Below are positions 28,650 to 38,234 of a DNA stretch of 64,000 nucleotides, in pieces. This DNA is from Bifidobacterium sp. GTDB lineage: Bacteria > Actinomycetota > Actinomycetes > Actinomycetales > Bifidobacteriaceae. Position numbers and translations under genes: made by a program. Under the pieces are notes generated by a model. That model was not told where the DNA came from. It worked only from the letters and a program-made list of their open reading frames with translations, and did no database searches. Where the stretch lies: NCBI RefSeq assembly GCF_022647885.1, contig NZ_JALCLM010000001.1, positions 1,550,001 to 1,614,000 of the forward strand. Direction: 5' to 3'. Numbering within the stretch: the stretch's first letter is position 1; every line of letters starts with the position of its first letter.

Positions 28650-28680
28650 AAAAGGGCTGGATGTTATATCCAGCCCTTTT
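28650..28680 (-). terminator. Intrinsic terminator of carD
   Basis: Perfect 13-bp stem (28650-28662 with 28668-28680), loop of 5 nt, flanked by A and T runs so it can act in both directions. It is 14 bp past the carD stop. Confidence 0.9.
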
Positions 28681-28694
28681 GCGCAATATGGCGT

Positions 28695-29288
28695 TTACTT
28701 CTTTGCCTTCTTGCTTTCTGCGTCTAAACGCGCAAGCGTCTCTGTAGCAGGTTCCTTAGGATTCTTCGTATGATGTTTCTCATCTCCTGGCAGCGGATCC
28801 GCATAGCCAAGATTGACATCAAGTAGATGTTGAGCTTCTTGCTCGCCAAGCCCTTCAGAAAGAGCAATCTCGGATGTAAGGATGCTCCGCGCCTTTGTCA
28901 ACATGCGCTTCTCTCCTGCTGACAATCCATGCTCATCTACATCGCGCTGTGCAAGATCGCGGACTACCTCGGCAATCTTATTGACATCGCCTGTGGCAAT
29001 TTTCTCCACATTCAACTTGTATCGGCGAGACCAATTCATCTCTTTTTCGATAATTGGTGTGCGCAAAATTTCAAAGACTTTCGCGACTTCCCTGGCTCCG
29101 ACGATATCTCGGACACCGACCTTCTTCGCGTTATCGACAGGGACGTTAATCACCAGACCGTCTGAGGACAACACTGAAAGCTGAATGTACTCGCGCGTTA
29201 TACCTTTGACTGTGCGTTCGGTGATGGCCTCAACCTTTGCTGCGCCGTGACGCGGATAGACGACCATATCGCCGACGTTATATGCCAT
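28695..29288 (-). CDS. carD: CarD-family transcription factor
   Basis: 197 residues from ATG at 29288 (GGAGGG upstream). The N-terminal RNA polymerase-interacting Tudor-like domain reads MAYNVGDMVVYPRHGAAKVE, followed by the helical DNA-binding domain with the conserved stretch NWSRRYKLNVEKIATGDVNKIAEV and SAGEKRMLTKARSILTSE. CarD stabilises the open complex of housekeeping promoters in actinobacteria and is usually essential. The last 30 residues form a charged Lys-rich tail. In other actinobacteria carD stands next to ispD/ispF, and here ispF follows it. Confidence 0.94.
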   Translation of the reverse strand: MAYNVGDMVVYPRHGAAKVEAITERTVKGITREYIQLSVLSSDGLVINVPVDNAKKVGVRDIVGAREVAKVFEILRTPIIEKEMNWSRRYKLNVEKIATGDVNKIAEVVRDLAQRDVDEHGLSAGEKRMLTKARSILTSEIALSEGLGEQEAQHLLDVNLGYADPLPGDEKHHTKNPKEPATETLARLDAESKKAKK

Positions 29289-29445
29289 GAACCCTCCATG
29301 ATAAATGCAAAACTCGAATAATCTTGCCATATGGCCGAGACTTGTCCTATATACACCCAATTAAAGTCTCTGACCTCGTTGCGCCCCACGTGCCCTTCAA
29401 GGGACACGCCAACCGTGATGTGCTGTGAGCATATACACTTCATAT

Positions 29446-31698
29446 ATGGACACTCTTACAACAGATGACCACCGCACAACGCCGTCGCACGTGGACTATG
29501 GCGTCCTCGATTCGGTCAGCAACGCAAAATTCTATAACCCGCATGCCATTCTTGGCGGCCACCTCAACGAAGGGGAAGATGCCGGATATGTGACCGTGCG
29601 AACGCTGCGTCCACTAGCACAAGATGTCACCATAATCACTCCATCTGGCGAATTTGCAGCCCAACATGAATTCAATGGCATCTTCACCGCGGTCGTACCC
29701 GCACAACGTAATGGAGCACAATGGTCAGTGCCCGATTATCGTATTCGCACCACATACGAAGGCGGCGAAACACTAGTCGAAGATGATCCATATCGATACT
29801 TGCCCACAGTTGGCGACGTAGACATCTACCTTTTTGGAGAGGGACGTCACGAGCGACTATGGGAGGTTCTCGGAGCCCATGTGATGCACTTTGATGATCC
29901 AATGGGCTCAGCCGATGGCACAGCAGGAAAGACTGTTGACGGAGTTGCATTCGCAGTATGGGCTCCGAATGCCCATGCAGTTCGAGTAACCGGTGATTTC
30001 AACTCTTGGGATGGTCGTCGCTACGCAATGCGTGAGATTGGCTCATCTGGAATTTGGGAGTTGTTTATCCCTGGTTTGCAATCTGGCGCGTTATACAAAT
30101 ACGAAATTCTCAACTCCAACGGTGAATGGAAGATGAAAGCCGATCCAATGGAACGCGGTCATCAAATTCCCCCTGCCACCGCTTCCCAGGTTGTTGATTC
30201 TCATCACGTTTGGAAAGACGACTCATGGATGAATCAACGCGCACAAACCGATCCACATTCAGGACCAATTAGCATCTACGAGTTGCACGCTGGTAGTTGG
30301 AAAGAAGGCCTAAGTTACCACGAACTAGCCGATCAGCTTGTCGACTATGTACAAGAATTAGGATTCACTCATGTGGAATTTATGCCGCTGTCACAGCATC
30401 CTTTTACTGGTTCATGGGGCTATCAGGTCACAGGATATTACGCACCTGACTCACGCCATGGTTCCTATGACGATCTGAAATATCTAATCGACACTTTGCA
30501 TCAGGCTGGTATTGGTGTGGTGATGGATTGGGTTCCGGCTCACTTCCCCAAAGACGATTTTGCACTCGGTCGTTTTGACGGCACACCACTGTATGAAGAT
30601 CCTGACCCACAACGTGGAGAACACCCCGATTGGGGCACTTATGTATTTAACTTTGGACGTAATGAAGTGCGCAATTTCTTAGTTGCCAATGCGCTGTTCT
30701 GGCTATCTGAATTCCACATTGACGCATTACGAGTGGATGCCGTGTCTTCAATGCTCTATCTTGATTACAGCCGTCAGGATGGTCAATGGCATCCAAACAT
30801 TTACGGCGGTCGAGAAAATCTTGAAGCCATCTCTTTCCTTCAAGAAGCGACAGCAACCGCATACCGCGAAAATCCAGGAATCATGATGATTGCTGAAGAA
30901 TCAACCTCTTGGCAGGGTGTCACCGCTCCTACTGATGCTGGGGGTTTGGGTTTCGGTCTTAAGTGGAATATGGGCTGGATGCACGACACTCTGGAATACA
31001 TGAAGGAAGCTCCGATTAATCGTAAATACCATCACGATGAAATTACCTTCTCGATGGTTTATGCGTATTCCGAACACTATGTACTACCCATTTCTCATGA
31101 TGAAGTAGTGCACGGCAAAGGGTCGCTTATGGAACGTATGCCAGGTGATGACTGGCAACGATTCGCTGGCGTACGAGCATTATTCGCCTATCAGTGGGCA
31201 CACCCAGGCAAGAAGCTCACCTTCATGGGCAATGAACTGGCACAATTCAACGAATGGAATAACAATCACAGTATCGATTGGGATTCGCTGAATTGGGAAG
31301 ATCATCGCGGAGTTCAACGCTTGGTTGCAGATCTCAACAATGTATACAAGCACACACCTGCTCTCTGGGACCAGGATTTCGATCCAGCAGGCTTCCAATG
31401 GTTAACCAGCGACGATTCAGATCACAATGTGCTGAGCTTTGTCCGTATCGGCAAGAACGGTGAACAAGTTGTGGTGGTGGTGAACTTCTCAGGAAACGCT
31501 TGGCAGGATTATCAAGTGCCCTTGCCACAAGGCGGTATTTGGAAAGAGATTCTCACTACTGATGACTCGAAATATGGGGGTTCAAACATCCACAATGGCA
31601 CCTTCATCGCGGACGAAGAAGCGTACCATTCTCGTGAATGGTCGGTGAAACTCACGATTCCGGCACTAGGAGCACTATTCTTAGTACCTGAGGACTGA
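29446..31698 (+). CDS. glgB: 1,4-alpha-glucan branching enzyme
   Basis: About 750 residues. GlgB makes alpha-1,6 branches in glycogen. Order: N-terminal beta domain, CBM48 ([21 protein letters not shown]), then the GH13_9 barrel with [28 protein letters not shown] (nucleophile Asp), [10 protein letters not shown] (acid Glu) and [12 protein letters not shown] (third Asp), then the C-terminal beta domain. ATG at 29446 is preferred; a GTG at 29425 would add seven residues and neither has a strong ribosome site. It is divergent from carD and followed by a two-component system 39 bp downstream. Confidence 0.95.
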   Translation: MDTLTTDDHRTTPSHVDYGVLDSVSNAKFYNPHAILGGHLNEGEDAGYVTVRTLRPLAQDVTIITPSGEFAAQHEFNGIFTAVVPAQRNGAQWSVPDYRIRTTYEGGETLVEDDPYRYLPTVGDVDIYLFGEGRHERLWEVLGAHVMHFDDPMGSADGTAGKTVDGVAFAVWAPNAHAVRVTGDFNSWDGRRYAMREIGSSGIWELFIPGLQSGALYKYEILNSNGEWKMKADPMERGHQIPPATASQVVDSHHVWKDDSWMNQRAQTDPHSGPISIYELHAGSWKEGLSYHELADQLVDYVQELGFTHVEFMPLSQHPFTGSWGYQVTGYYAPDSRHGSYDDLKYLIDTLHQAGIGVVMDWVPAHFPKDDFALGRFDGTPLYEDPDPQRGEHPDWGTYVFNFGRNEVRNFLVANALFWLSEFHIDALRVDAVSSMLYLDYSRQDGQWHPNIYGGRENLEAISFLQEATATAYRENPGIMMIAEESTSWQGVTAPTDAGGLGFGLKWNMGWMHDTLEYMKEAPINRKYHHDEITFSMVYAYSEHYVLPISHDEVVHGKGSLMERMPGDDWQRFAGVRALFAYQWAHPGKKLTFMGNELAQFNEWNNNHSIDWDSLNWEDHRGVQRLVADLNNVYKHTPALWDQDFDPAGFQWLTSDDSDHNVLSFVRIGKNGEQVVVVVNFSGNAWQDYQVPLPQGGIWKEILTTDDSKYGGSNIHNGTFIADEEAYHSREWSVKLTIPALGALFLVPED

Positions 31699-31737
31699 CA
31701 CGATGCGTCTCGCGCGCATCCACAAAGTAAGGTAAAC

Positions 31738-32475
31738 GTGAGTATGATCAATAATTCAATGTCTCCCGCAAAACCGCACACGATTCTGGTCGTTGAGGAT
31801 GAACCTACACTGGCCACAGCTATCGCACAGCGCTTAACAGCGGAAGGATGGACGGCGAGAGTTGCCTCTGATGGAGCCAGCGCAGTTCAAGCTGCCGCAC
31901 AACTCCGTCCACAACTGGTGATTATGGATATTATGCTTCCGGTAATGGACGGTCTTGAAGCGACCAAGCGTATCGTTGCCGAACGTCCTGTGCCGGTTCT
32001 TATCCTCACGGCTAGGGATGATGAAGCAGATAAAGTCATAGGACTGGGCGCCGGAGCTGACGACTATATGACTAAGCCATTTTCTATGCGTGAGCTCATC
32101 GCGCGTTGCAAGGCTCTGCTCCGCAGAGTTGAGCGGGCTAAGGTCATCGCAAAGAATTCCGAGAATGAAAAGTTACTCGATTTCGGCTCGCTCATTATTG
32201 ATCCTGCTCAGCGCATCGTCACTATGGACGGACAACAGATTCATTTGACACCTACCGAATTTGATCTGCTAGCAACACTTGCACGCAAACCAAAGTCCGT
32301 ACTCACTCGCGAGAAGCTTCTTGAAGAAGTATGGGATTGGGTAGATGCCTCCGGTACACGCACTGTGGATTCCCACGTTAAGGCACTACGTCATAAGCTC
32401 GGATCAGAAATGATTCGAACGGTACATGGTGTCGGCTATGCCTTCGAGCCACCGGAGACTAACCCCACAGCCTGA
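31738..32475 (+). CDS. OmpR/PhoB-family response regulator
   Basis: 245 residues. Receiver domain (TILVVEDEPTLATAI; phospho-acceptor Asp64 in LVIMDIMLPVMDG; DDYMTKPFS with the conserved Lys), then the winged helix-turn-helix domain (IHLTPTEFDLLATLARKPKSVLTREKLLEEVW; RTVDSHVKALRHKLG; IRTVHGVGYAFE). GTG start at 31738 has AAGG upstream; a second start, ATG at 31744, is close. The kinase follows 58 bp downstream. Placement right after glgB suggests possible co-transcription, but regulatory targets cannot be read from the sequence. Confidence 0.93.
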   Translation: MSMINNSMSPAKPHTILVVEDEPTLATAIAQRLTAEGWTARVASDGASAVQAAAQLRPQLVIMDIMLPVMDGLEATKRIVAERPVPVLILTARDDEADKVIGLGAGADDYMTKPFSMRELIARCKALLRRVERAKVIAKNSENEKLLDFGSLIIDPAQRIVTMDGQQIHLTPTEFDLLATLARKPKSVLTREKLLEEVWDWVDASGTRTVDSHVKALRHKLGSEMIRTVHGVGYAFEPPETNPTA

Positions 32476-32533
32476 AAGCCCGAATTCGCGCACGACTGTC
32501 GCATATAGCAGAGATCGAGTTTCATAGAACATC

Positions 32534-33625
32534 ATGCAGAAAACTCCGAAACGAAGTTCAGCACCACACGTTGATCCAGAACGACCGATTGGCTTTCTCT
32601 CTTCACTAAAAGGTGAGTTGAGTATGCTTATCACGATTTCCACGGCTATTGCTTTTGTAATGGCGTGGTTTTTGCTCAAAGTCGGTTGGAGCGGCTGGAT
32701 TTCTATGCCCCTCACGCTCATTGTTGCTCTCGGAATCACCTATGTGTTTTCACGAGGATTGACCTCGCCACTGCGTCAAATGCGCGATGCAGCCACATCA
32801 ATGTCTGCAGGCGATTACAGCGTGCGCGTACAATCGGCAACCCTCAGCCACGATGAGGTGGGCCAATTAGCCAGGTCATTTAACGAAATGGCTGAGGAAC
32901 TGCAACATGCCGATCAGATGCGCCTGGACATGGTGGCCAATGTGAGCCATGAATTGCGTACACCAGTTTCTGCCTTACAAGCCATGGTCGAAAACATGGC
33001 CGATGGCGTGATTGAACCAACCCCTGCGAATCTCGACAGCATTCTCGATCAAACTCACCGGCTTTCTGACTTGATTGCTTTCCTCTTGGACCTTTCTCGA
33101 ATGGAAGCCGGAGCAGCCAGTCTAGAAATTGATGCTTTCGACTTCGCAGACTTCATCGATGAAGTTGTGGAACCGTTGGAAATTGCCGATTCTGGTCATG
33201 CACATGACATTCGTATGGATATACCTGACGGCATCGTTATGGAAGGTGACCAAGATCGCTTGCGTCAGCTCTTCACTAATATTATTGCCAACGCACTCAA
33301 ACATTCCGCGGACGGTACCACTGTGCTGATTGAAGCACATGAAGATACAGAGCAGAGCACCATTGTGACCAACGTAGTGAATTACGGTTCACAAATTCCT
33401 CAAGAGGCTCGTTCAGATATTTTCCGTCGTTTCGTTAAAGGTAAAGCAGGCCCAGGAACTGAATCGGGCGGAACTGGTTTAGGACTATCAATCGCTCGTT
33501 GGGCTGCGCAACTTCATGGCGGCACCATTGTGGTTATAGATGACCCACGTGGGGCCGATTTTGAGGTTACTCTGCCAAAATATCATGTGGCGCAATACCA
33601 CGGTTCCCTCGTACAACGTTCGTAA
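32534..33625 (+). CDS. HAMP-domain sensor histidine kinase
   Basis: 363 residues. Two closely spaced membrane segments (about 30-50 and 54-74) leave almost no extracellular loop, so sensing is probably intramembrane or by a partner. HAMP domain (about 75-125; TSPLRQMRDAATSMSAGDYS), HisKA with His139 in VANVSHELRTPVSAL, then HATPase (NIIANALKHSADGT; SGGTGLGLSIARWAAQLHGG). It phosphorylates the response regulator encoded upstream. The short, two-helix sensor type resembles intramembrane-sensing kinases that watch the cell envelope. Confidence 0.92.
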   Translation: MQKTPKRSSAPHVDPERPIGFLSSLKGELSMLITISTAIAFVMAWFLLKVGWSGWISMPLTLIVALGITYVFSRGLTSPLRQMRDAATSMSAGDYSVRVQSATLSHDEVGQLARSFNEMAEELQHADQMRLDMVANVSHELRTPVSALQAMVENMADGVIEPTPANLDSILDQTHRLSDLIAFLLDLSRMEAGAASLEIDAFDFADFIDEVVEPLEIADSGHAHDIRMDIPDGIVMEGDQDRLRQLFTNIIANALKHSADGTTVLIEAHEDTEQSTIVTNVVNYGSQIPQEARSDIFRRFVKGKAGPGTESGGTGLGLSIARWAAQLHGGTIVVIDDPRGADFEVTLPKYHVAQYHGSLVQRS

Positions 33626-33629
33626 TTTT

Positions 33630-33664
33630 TTCACCTGTCATATTCACCTGTCATATTCACCTGA
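33630..33664. repeat. 13-bp tandem repeat TTCACCTGTCATA
   Basis: Two full units and a partial third (33630-33642, 33643-33655, 33656-33664) start directly after the kinase stop codon. Confidence 0.75.
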
Positions 33665-33673
33665 CGGCAGCAT

Positions 33674-33737
33674 AACTGTGCATAGACGCACGCTAAGAGG
33701 CCGAAAATAGGATCCTCGTATGCTCATATGCACAGTT
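33674..33737. repeat. 64-bp palindromic intergenic repeat, copy 3
   Basis: Same 9-bp ends (AACTGTGCA/TGCACAGTT) and exactly 64 bp as copies 1 and 2, 31 kb away. The interior has diverged (GCATAGACGCACGC; CGTATGCTCATATGC). It lies between the kinase gene and the SOS-controlled umuD promoter. Confidence 0.7.
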
Positions 33738-33792
33738 ATGCAATAAATTTCGGTCTCACGGATGCTGCATTCTCAATCTCACATGCTATATT

Positions 33793-33806
33793 CGAACATA
33801 CGTTCG
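33793..33806. promoter_or_regulatory. LexA (SOS) box upstream of umuDC
   Basis: CGAACATACGTTCG matches the Gram-positive/actinobacterial LexA consensus CGAAC-N4-GTTCG and is fully palindromic apart from the centre. It lies 51 bp upstream of the umuD-like ATG, so the operon should be DNA-damage induced. Confidence 0.9.
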
Positions 33807-33856
33807 AATATTGTGCTGTTGCGCCTCTCTCATAGAGGTAGCTACTGGGAGGGAAT

Positions 33857-34564
33857 ATGTCTCAACGTACTACTGAAGATGCTCGCTCAACAGGCCAGCA
33901 CCAACCGCCATCAGCAATGTCAGCGAGCGATAAACCGCTATTGCCTCTGCAGACATCAATCTCGTCAACAACAGGATGTTCCCTGCCCAACGCACAACTT
34001 TTCAGACCTCTTAATCAAGCACGCCCTGTGCCAGCAGCTCTTGAATCAGTACGCGCCGGATTTCCCTCTGTCGCGCAGGACTATTTCGCTGGTGATTTCA
34101 GTTTTGATGAAAATGTTATTCTTCACCCCGATACCACCTTCATTCTCACAGTGGCTGGGGATTCTATGGAGGGGGCTGGCATTTTCGATGGGGATCTACT
34201 AGTCGTTGATCGCTCATTGAGCCCTGAAGAAGGTGATGTTGTTGTAGCCATTCTGGATAACGAATTGACCGTTAAACGACTACTGCTACATGGACACACA
34301 CCAATTTTGCATCCAGAAAACCCTAGATACCCTGATTTCGCTCCGAAAGACAACCAAAGTCTAGAAATTTGGGGCGTAGTCACCGGTAATTTTCACAGTC
34401 AGAAACGCATAACTCTCGTTCACCACCACATCAACCAACAACAAACCTCACGCACATCAGCGAATATGGAGGCGGACCCCGCTCATAGTCCTAATAACGT
34501 CGCAACGTCTGCAACAACACCCACATCAACGAGTAGCGCCTACCTGTCAGCTGGTTGGAAGTAA
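33857..34564 (+). CDS. umuD: UmuD-like S24 family autoprotease
   Basis: 235 residues. LexA/UmuD-type peptidase that is expected to cleave itself with RecA and then act with the UmuC-like polymerase. Cleavage site VRAGFPSVAQDY (Ala67-Gly68), catalytic Ser103 in TVAGDSMEGAGIFDGD and Lys140 in NELTVKRLLL are all present. Both ends are longer than in E. coli UmuD (139 residues): about 45 extra N-terminal residues before the cleavage region, and about 45 low-complexity Ser/Thr/Asn C-terminal residues after ITLVHHHI. GGGAGG stands before the ATG. A LexA box is upstream, and umuC starts 3 bp downstream. Confidence 0.9.
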   Translation: MSQRTTEDARSTGQHQPPSAMSASDKPLLPLQTSISSTTGCSLPNAQLFRPLNQARPVPAALESVRAGFPSVAQDYFAGDFSFDENVILHPDTTFILTVAGDSMEGAGIFDGDLLVVDRSLSPEEGDVVVAILDNELTVKRLLLHGHTPILHPENPRYPDFAPKDNQSLEIWGVVTGNFHSQKRITLVHHHINQQQTSRTSANMEADPAHSPNNVATSATTPTSTSSAYLSAGWK

Positions 34565-34567
34565 ATC

Positions 34568-35911
34568 ATGGATGAATCTACTCATGCATATATCGGCAGC
34601 ACCAAAGCACCTCGTATCATACTTGCTGATGCCAATAGCTTCTTTGCATCATGTGAAACCGTATTCGACCCCTCTCTTGCAGGTCATCCTGTAGTTGTGC
34701 TCTCAAATAACGATGGTTGCGTGGTCGCACGCAGCGCAGAAGCCAAGCGACTTGGCATTGTCAACGGCACACCGTGGTTCAAAATTAGAGAACAAGCCAC
34801 TCATGACCACGTCATTGCTCGCAGCTCGAATTATGAGTTATATGCCAGCTTGTCCCACCGAATGATGCATGTGATGAGCGGATTTCTACCTGGGCAAGAA
34901 GTATATTCCATCGATGAATGTTTTATGAAAAGTTCAGCAAACGATGATGCTCTCATGCGCATCTGCGCTGACATGCGCAGTGCCGTACTCAACGGTGTTG
35001 GCATACCAGTGAGTATCGGAATCGCGCCCAGTAAAACCTTGGCAAAAATTTCTAATCATTGGGCTAAACAGCACAGTGACACCAAAGGAATCACCCTGTG
35101 GAATCATATTGATCAACACCACGGTGATGAAGTACTGGCAAGCGTCGGTATAGATGACATCTGGGGTGTCGGAAGACGGTTGACACGCAAACTGATGGGC
35201 ATGGGGATCACTAACGCATTGCAACTGCGAGATAGTGATCCCGTGATGATCCGTCATCGATTCTCAGTGACCTTAGAGCGTACAGTCCTTGAATTACGCG
35301 GCATACCTTGCATCGAAGATGAATCAGATGCCAATGGCGGTGCGCGGAAAACTCAAATACTGTGTTCGAGAATGTTTTCATCTCCTGTTACCGGATTTAG
35401 CACCTTGGCCCAAGCTCTCAGCGTATATGCCCAGCAGGCGTGCCATCGACTACGTCGACAACAGAGTTTATGCTCACGCGTTGCCACGTTCAGTTCCACC
35501 AGTCCCTATCAGCAAAACTATGCGCGTATCTCTGGCGTAACCGTGCTCGACGATCCAAGCGACAACCCTATTACCATAGCCAAGGCAGCCTGTGACGCGT
35601 TGCGCCCCTATGTGGATCCACACGCGCCATACATTCGAGCAGGCGTATTACTGATGGGATTATCTGAGGCAGCACATTATCAGACCTTCGATGGCTTTGA
35701 AGCAGCTAGAGATACTCATGAACTTGGTGCCACCATTGAGGAAATTTCAAAGCGTTTCGGTTCTCGACGCGTAGGAATCGGATATGGAGGTTTCAGAGGA
35801 AAAGGGCGAAATGATGCTGATACCGGTGCTACATGGGCGATGAATCGTAATATGCTGTCACACCGGTGCACCACTCGATGGGATGAGATGGCCGTGGCTT
35901 ATGCTCACTAA
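34568..35911 (+). CDS. umuC: UmuC-like Y-family DNA polymerase (Pol V catalytic subunit)
   Basis: 447 residues. Translesion polymerase motifs are present: [18 protein letters not shown] (first catalytic Asp), [21 protein letters not shown] (catalytic Asp-Glu pair), [19 protein letters not shown], and the little-finger region with [20 protein letters not shown]. The end [32 protein letters not shown] is typical of UmuC, which ends near there. Transcribed with umuD from the LexA-controlled promoter, gap 3 bp. It should allow damage-tolerant, mutagenic synthesis. Confidence 0.95.
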   Translation: MDESTHAYIGSTKAPRIILADANSFFASCETVFDPSLAGHPVVVLSNNDGCVVARSAEAKRLGIVNGTPWFKIREQATHDHVIARSSNYELYASLSHRMMHVMSGFLPGQEVYSIDECFMKSSANDDALMRICADMRSAVLNGVGIPVSIGIAPSKTLAKISNHWAKQHSDTKGITLWNHIDQHHGDEVLASVGIDDIWGVGRRLTRKLMGMGITNALQLRDSDPVMIRHRFSVTLERTVLELRGIPCIEDESDANGGARKTQILCSRMFSSPVTGFSTLAQALSVYAQQACHRLRRQQSLCSRVATFSSTSPYQQNYARISGVTVLDDPSDNPITIAKAACDALRPYVDPHAPYIRAGVLLMGLSEAAHYQTFDGFEAARDTHELGATIEEISKRFGSRRVGIGYGGFRGKGRNDADTGATWAMNRNMLSHRCTTRWDEMAVAYAH

Positions 35912-35945
35912 TAATCATCGGCTGAAACGTGCACAAAAGGCTTGA

Positions 35946-36695
35946 TTATCCTTTGACTGCACTTGCTAGTAATAGAGCGGTCAACGGATAGGCCTGAGAC
36001 TGAGCCACCACCTGCGCGCATTGGCGCACGGTAGAGGCACTAGTGACAATATCATCCACTAGAATTACATAACGCTGAAATAGGCGCTGCGGCCGTCGAA
36101 GGTACACTAATCCCTCGCTTCGCTGTAATCTTCCTCGAATACCAGCAGTTTGAACAGATTTCACAGCACCGTGCTTAATGCGCAAACAGTTTGCCGTCAC
36201 CGCATCGAAACCAGAACTTCTGAGCTGCTGTACAACGGAGTTAGCAAGATCTTTGGTATGCAGGCGTCCGCGCTTGTGTAAAGAAGCAGGTGATGAAGGT
36301 ACCGGCACCACACAAATTACTTGACTTGATATACGCGGATGTTGTTTCAACCAAGGTATTACAGTGCGTTGAGTCAACTGTCTAATGATGTCTCCAAAAC
36401 AGTCTGTGAGTTCCTCATCACCGTGGTCTTTCCACGCAAGAATTGCCAACCGCACTGACTTTCGATACGCACTCGCCGCAAAACAACAGTGCATCGTTAC
36501 GCAAGGCAACTTTCTCACGAGTACACAGGAGAAATCCCGAATACACGAAGGGCAAAGGGCAATATCGGGAATATCACAACCTGCACAACCCCGCGGAATA
36601 ATCGTCAGTCCACAAGAACGACACAGCAACTTTATGAGATTGAGGGCATGGCTGCTCTCACGAATTATTCGCTTCGATATAGTGCTCATACTCAT
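35946..36695 (-). CDS. ComF-family phosphoribosyltransferase-like protein
   Basis: 249 residues. N-terminal zinc-binding-like cysteines (CGLTIIPRGCAGCDIPDIALCPSC, read in part) precede a PRTase-type domain with VVPVPSSPASLHKRGRLH and the PRPP motif YVILVDDIVTSASTV. Members include ComF of natural competence and GntX; whether this organism is competent is not shown. The start (36695) has no strong ribosome site. It lies on minus between umuC and the HAD gene and is convergent with umuC, with 34 bp between the two stop codons. Confidence 0.85.
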   Translation of the reverse strand: MSMSTISKRIIRESSHALNLIKLLCRSCGLTIIPRGCAGCDIPDIALCPSCIRDFSCVLVRKLPCVTMHCCFAASAYRKSVRLAILAWKDHGDEELTDCFGDIIRQLTQRTVIPWLKQHPRISSQVICVVPVPSSPASLHKRGRLHTKDLANSVVQQLRSSGFDAVTANCLRIKHGAVKSVQTAGIRGRLQRSEGLVYLRRPQRLFQRYVILVDDIVTSASTVRQCAQVVAQSQAYPLTALLLASAVKG

Positions 36696-36814
36696 ACACG
36701 CAAAGCGTATAGGTGTTGCACATACAATCGACCTGCCTCTACTACGATGTGCGTCAACATAACCTTACAGACAGTATGTGGGCATATATGTGCATCCAAG
36801 CACCGGCCTATACG

Positions 36815-37666
36815 CTACTGCTCATCTTTTGGAGAGTCTTCTTTAGAAAGCAAAGCAATGATACGGTCTGAAACAGCAATAGTCTCATCAGGATTATGCA
36901 CTCGAATTGGCATAGTTCCTGCGAGCGCTGCAGGGTAATCATTACCTTCTGGGTCCATTCGGTCACCGATAAATACAATATCGTTAACAGCAACATCAAG
37001 CAGCGATGCGAGCTCTCGTACTGCGTAGGCTTTATCTATACCTTGTTCAGAAATATCCACGCTGGTAGAACCTCCGGAACGAACTTGCAAATGAGGCAAA
37101 TCCTTTGCGACGGCCGAGGCTAGAGCATTCTTTTTCTCGTTGCTTGGATCCCAGGACTCTTTAATCTCAACGGGAGCTTGTTGACCCATAGCTGAGAAGG
37201 TGATTTGACTTCCTCGATCTTCGATGCGATGACCCCAAGTATGTTCCTCCCATATCCCGAGTTCCTTAGCATGCCGTTCCAAAGAATTTATGGCAGCAGC
37301 GCGGTCTTGATCGCTGAGATCATGAGCGTACACACATAACCAATCCTCACCGTTCCAACGGAAATAACGGGTGCCACTTGTGGGCATAAGATGCAGCTGA
37401 GTTCTGTCGGTTGGAATATCCAGACCGTCGAGAACATCAAGAACTTGGGCGCGAAATTGTTCGAAGCGACCACCTGAAACTATTGCCACTCTACTCAGTT
37501 GGGTAAGTGTGGCAAGACGCCGACCCATCTCTTCAGTCATACGCATTTTTGAGCGAGCCAGTGTGGTGTCTAAATCAAAAGCTATGACTTGGGCTCGCTC
37601 ACACACGGATTCAAGATTCACTTCTTGCCATGTCTGCGCAATGGTGACGGTAGCTTGATCAGTCAT
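36815..37666 (-). CDS. HAD-IIB hydrolase, phosphomannomutase-like
   Basis: 283 residues from ATG at 37666 (GAGGAG upstream). Motif I is FDLDTTLARSK (nucleophile Asp and acid Asp), motif II VAIVSGGR, and the later GGSTSVDISEQGIDKAYAV and VFIGDRMDPEGND place it with the eukaryotic-type phosphomannomutase/HAD-IIB group rather than Cof hydrolases. Substrate is probably a hexose phosphate, fitting the neighbouring envelope genes (GT2, DUF5719), but actual mutase activity is not certain. Divergent from the zincin-like gene, 103 bp between starts. Confidence 0.85.
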   Translation of the reverse strand: MTDQATVTIAQTWQEVNLESVCERAQVIAFDLDTTLARSKMRMTEEMGRRLATLTQLSRVAIVSGGRFEQFRAQVLDVLDGLDIPTDRTQLHLMPTSGTRYFRWNGEDWLCVYAHDLSDQDRAAAINSLERHAKELGIWEEHTWGHRIEDRGSQITFSAMGQQAPVEIKESWDPSNEKKNALASAVAKDLPHLQVRSGGSTSVDISEQGIDKAYAVRELASLLDVAVNDIVFIGDRMDPEGNDYPAALAGTMPIRVHNPDETIAVSDRIIALLSKEDSPKDEQ

Positions 37667-37769
37667 GATGCACACTCCTCGCGGTCGGACAACAACATCA
37701 GCCATCGTAGTACATCACAGCTATGCACAGGAATTGCCAGTCGTTGACTCGAAGCTCTATGGTGGGGAT

Positions 37770-38201
37770 ATGACGTATCGAGCACCTTGGCTTTTTAGCA
37801 CCAATCGAAACCGACACGGTCGAGGAATGCGTCGACCGATGTTCGGCACTCGTTTACCTCATTACCGCACCTCAGCAGGAATGTTCGATGATCTGGTCGC
37901 CGGTCAATTGAAACGTCTAAATCAAGCGTGGCCAGAATTGATGAAGCCTATAGAATTCGCTGTTGAGGATGTACCGCCTTCTACGCCTACACCGTGGGAT
38001 GATGATGACCGCACGCTGTCACAAAGCTTTGCCTCAAATCATGGCATACCTGCACGAATTGTGCTGTATCGAATGCCCATACAAATGCAAACCAAAGATC
38101 GGATGGAGCTGCAACTGCTTATCCGCGACGAAATTGTCATGCGTTTAGCCCAACTATATGGACGCAATCCAGAGGATATTGACCCGTTATGGGGAATCTG
38201 A
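37770..38201 (+). CDS. Metallopeptidase-family protein lacking HExxH
   Basis: 143 residues from ATG at 37770 (GGTGGGG upstream). Resembles the small zincin-like family (DUF1025) conserved in actinobacteria: FDDLVAGQLKRLNQAWPELM, IEFAVEDVPP, IVLYRMPIQMQ and the end LAQLYGRNPEDIDPLW. Where active members have HExxH this protein reads LIRDEIVMRLAQLYG, without the histidines, so peptidase activity is not expected. It is beside DUF5719 and the PMM-like gene as in other actinobacteria. Convergent with the DUF5719 gene; a GTTTTGAAGGTTATT tandem repeat lies in the 33-bp gap. Confidence 0.85.
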   Translation: MTYRAPWLFSTNRNRHGRGMRRPMFGTRLPHYRTSAGMFDDLVAGQLKRLNQAWPELMKPIEFAVEDVPPSTPTPWDDDDRTLSQSFASNHGIPARIVLYRMPIQMQTKDRMELQLLIRDEIVMRLAQLYGRNPEDIDPLWGI

Positions 38202-38234
38202 CGACTAGTGTTTTGAAGGTTATTGTTTTGAAGG

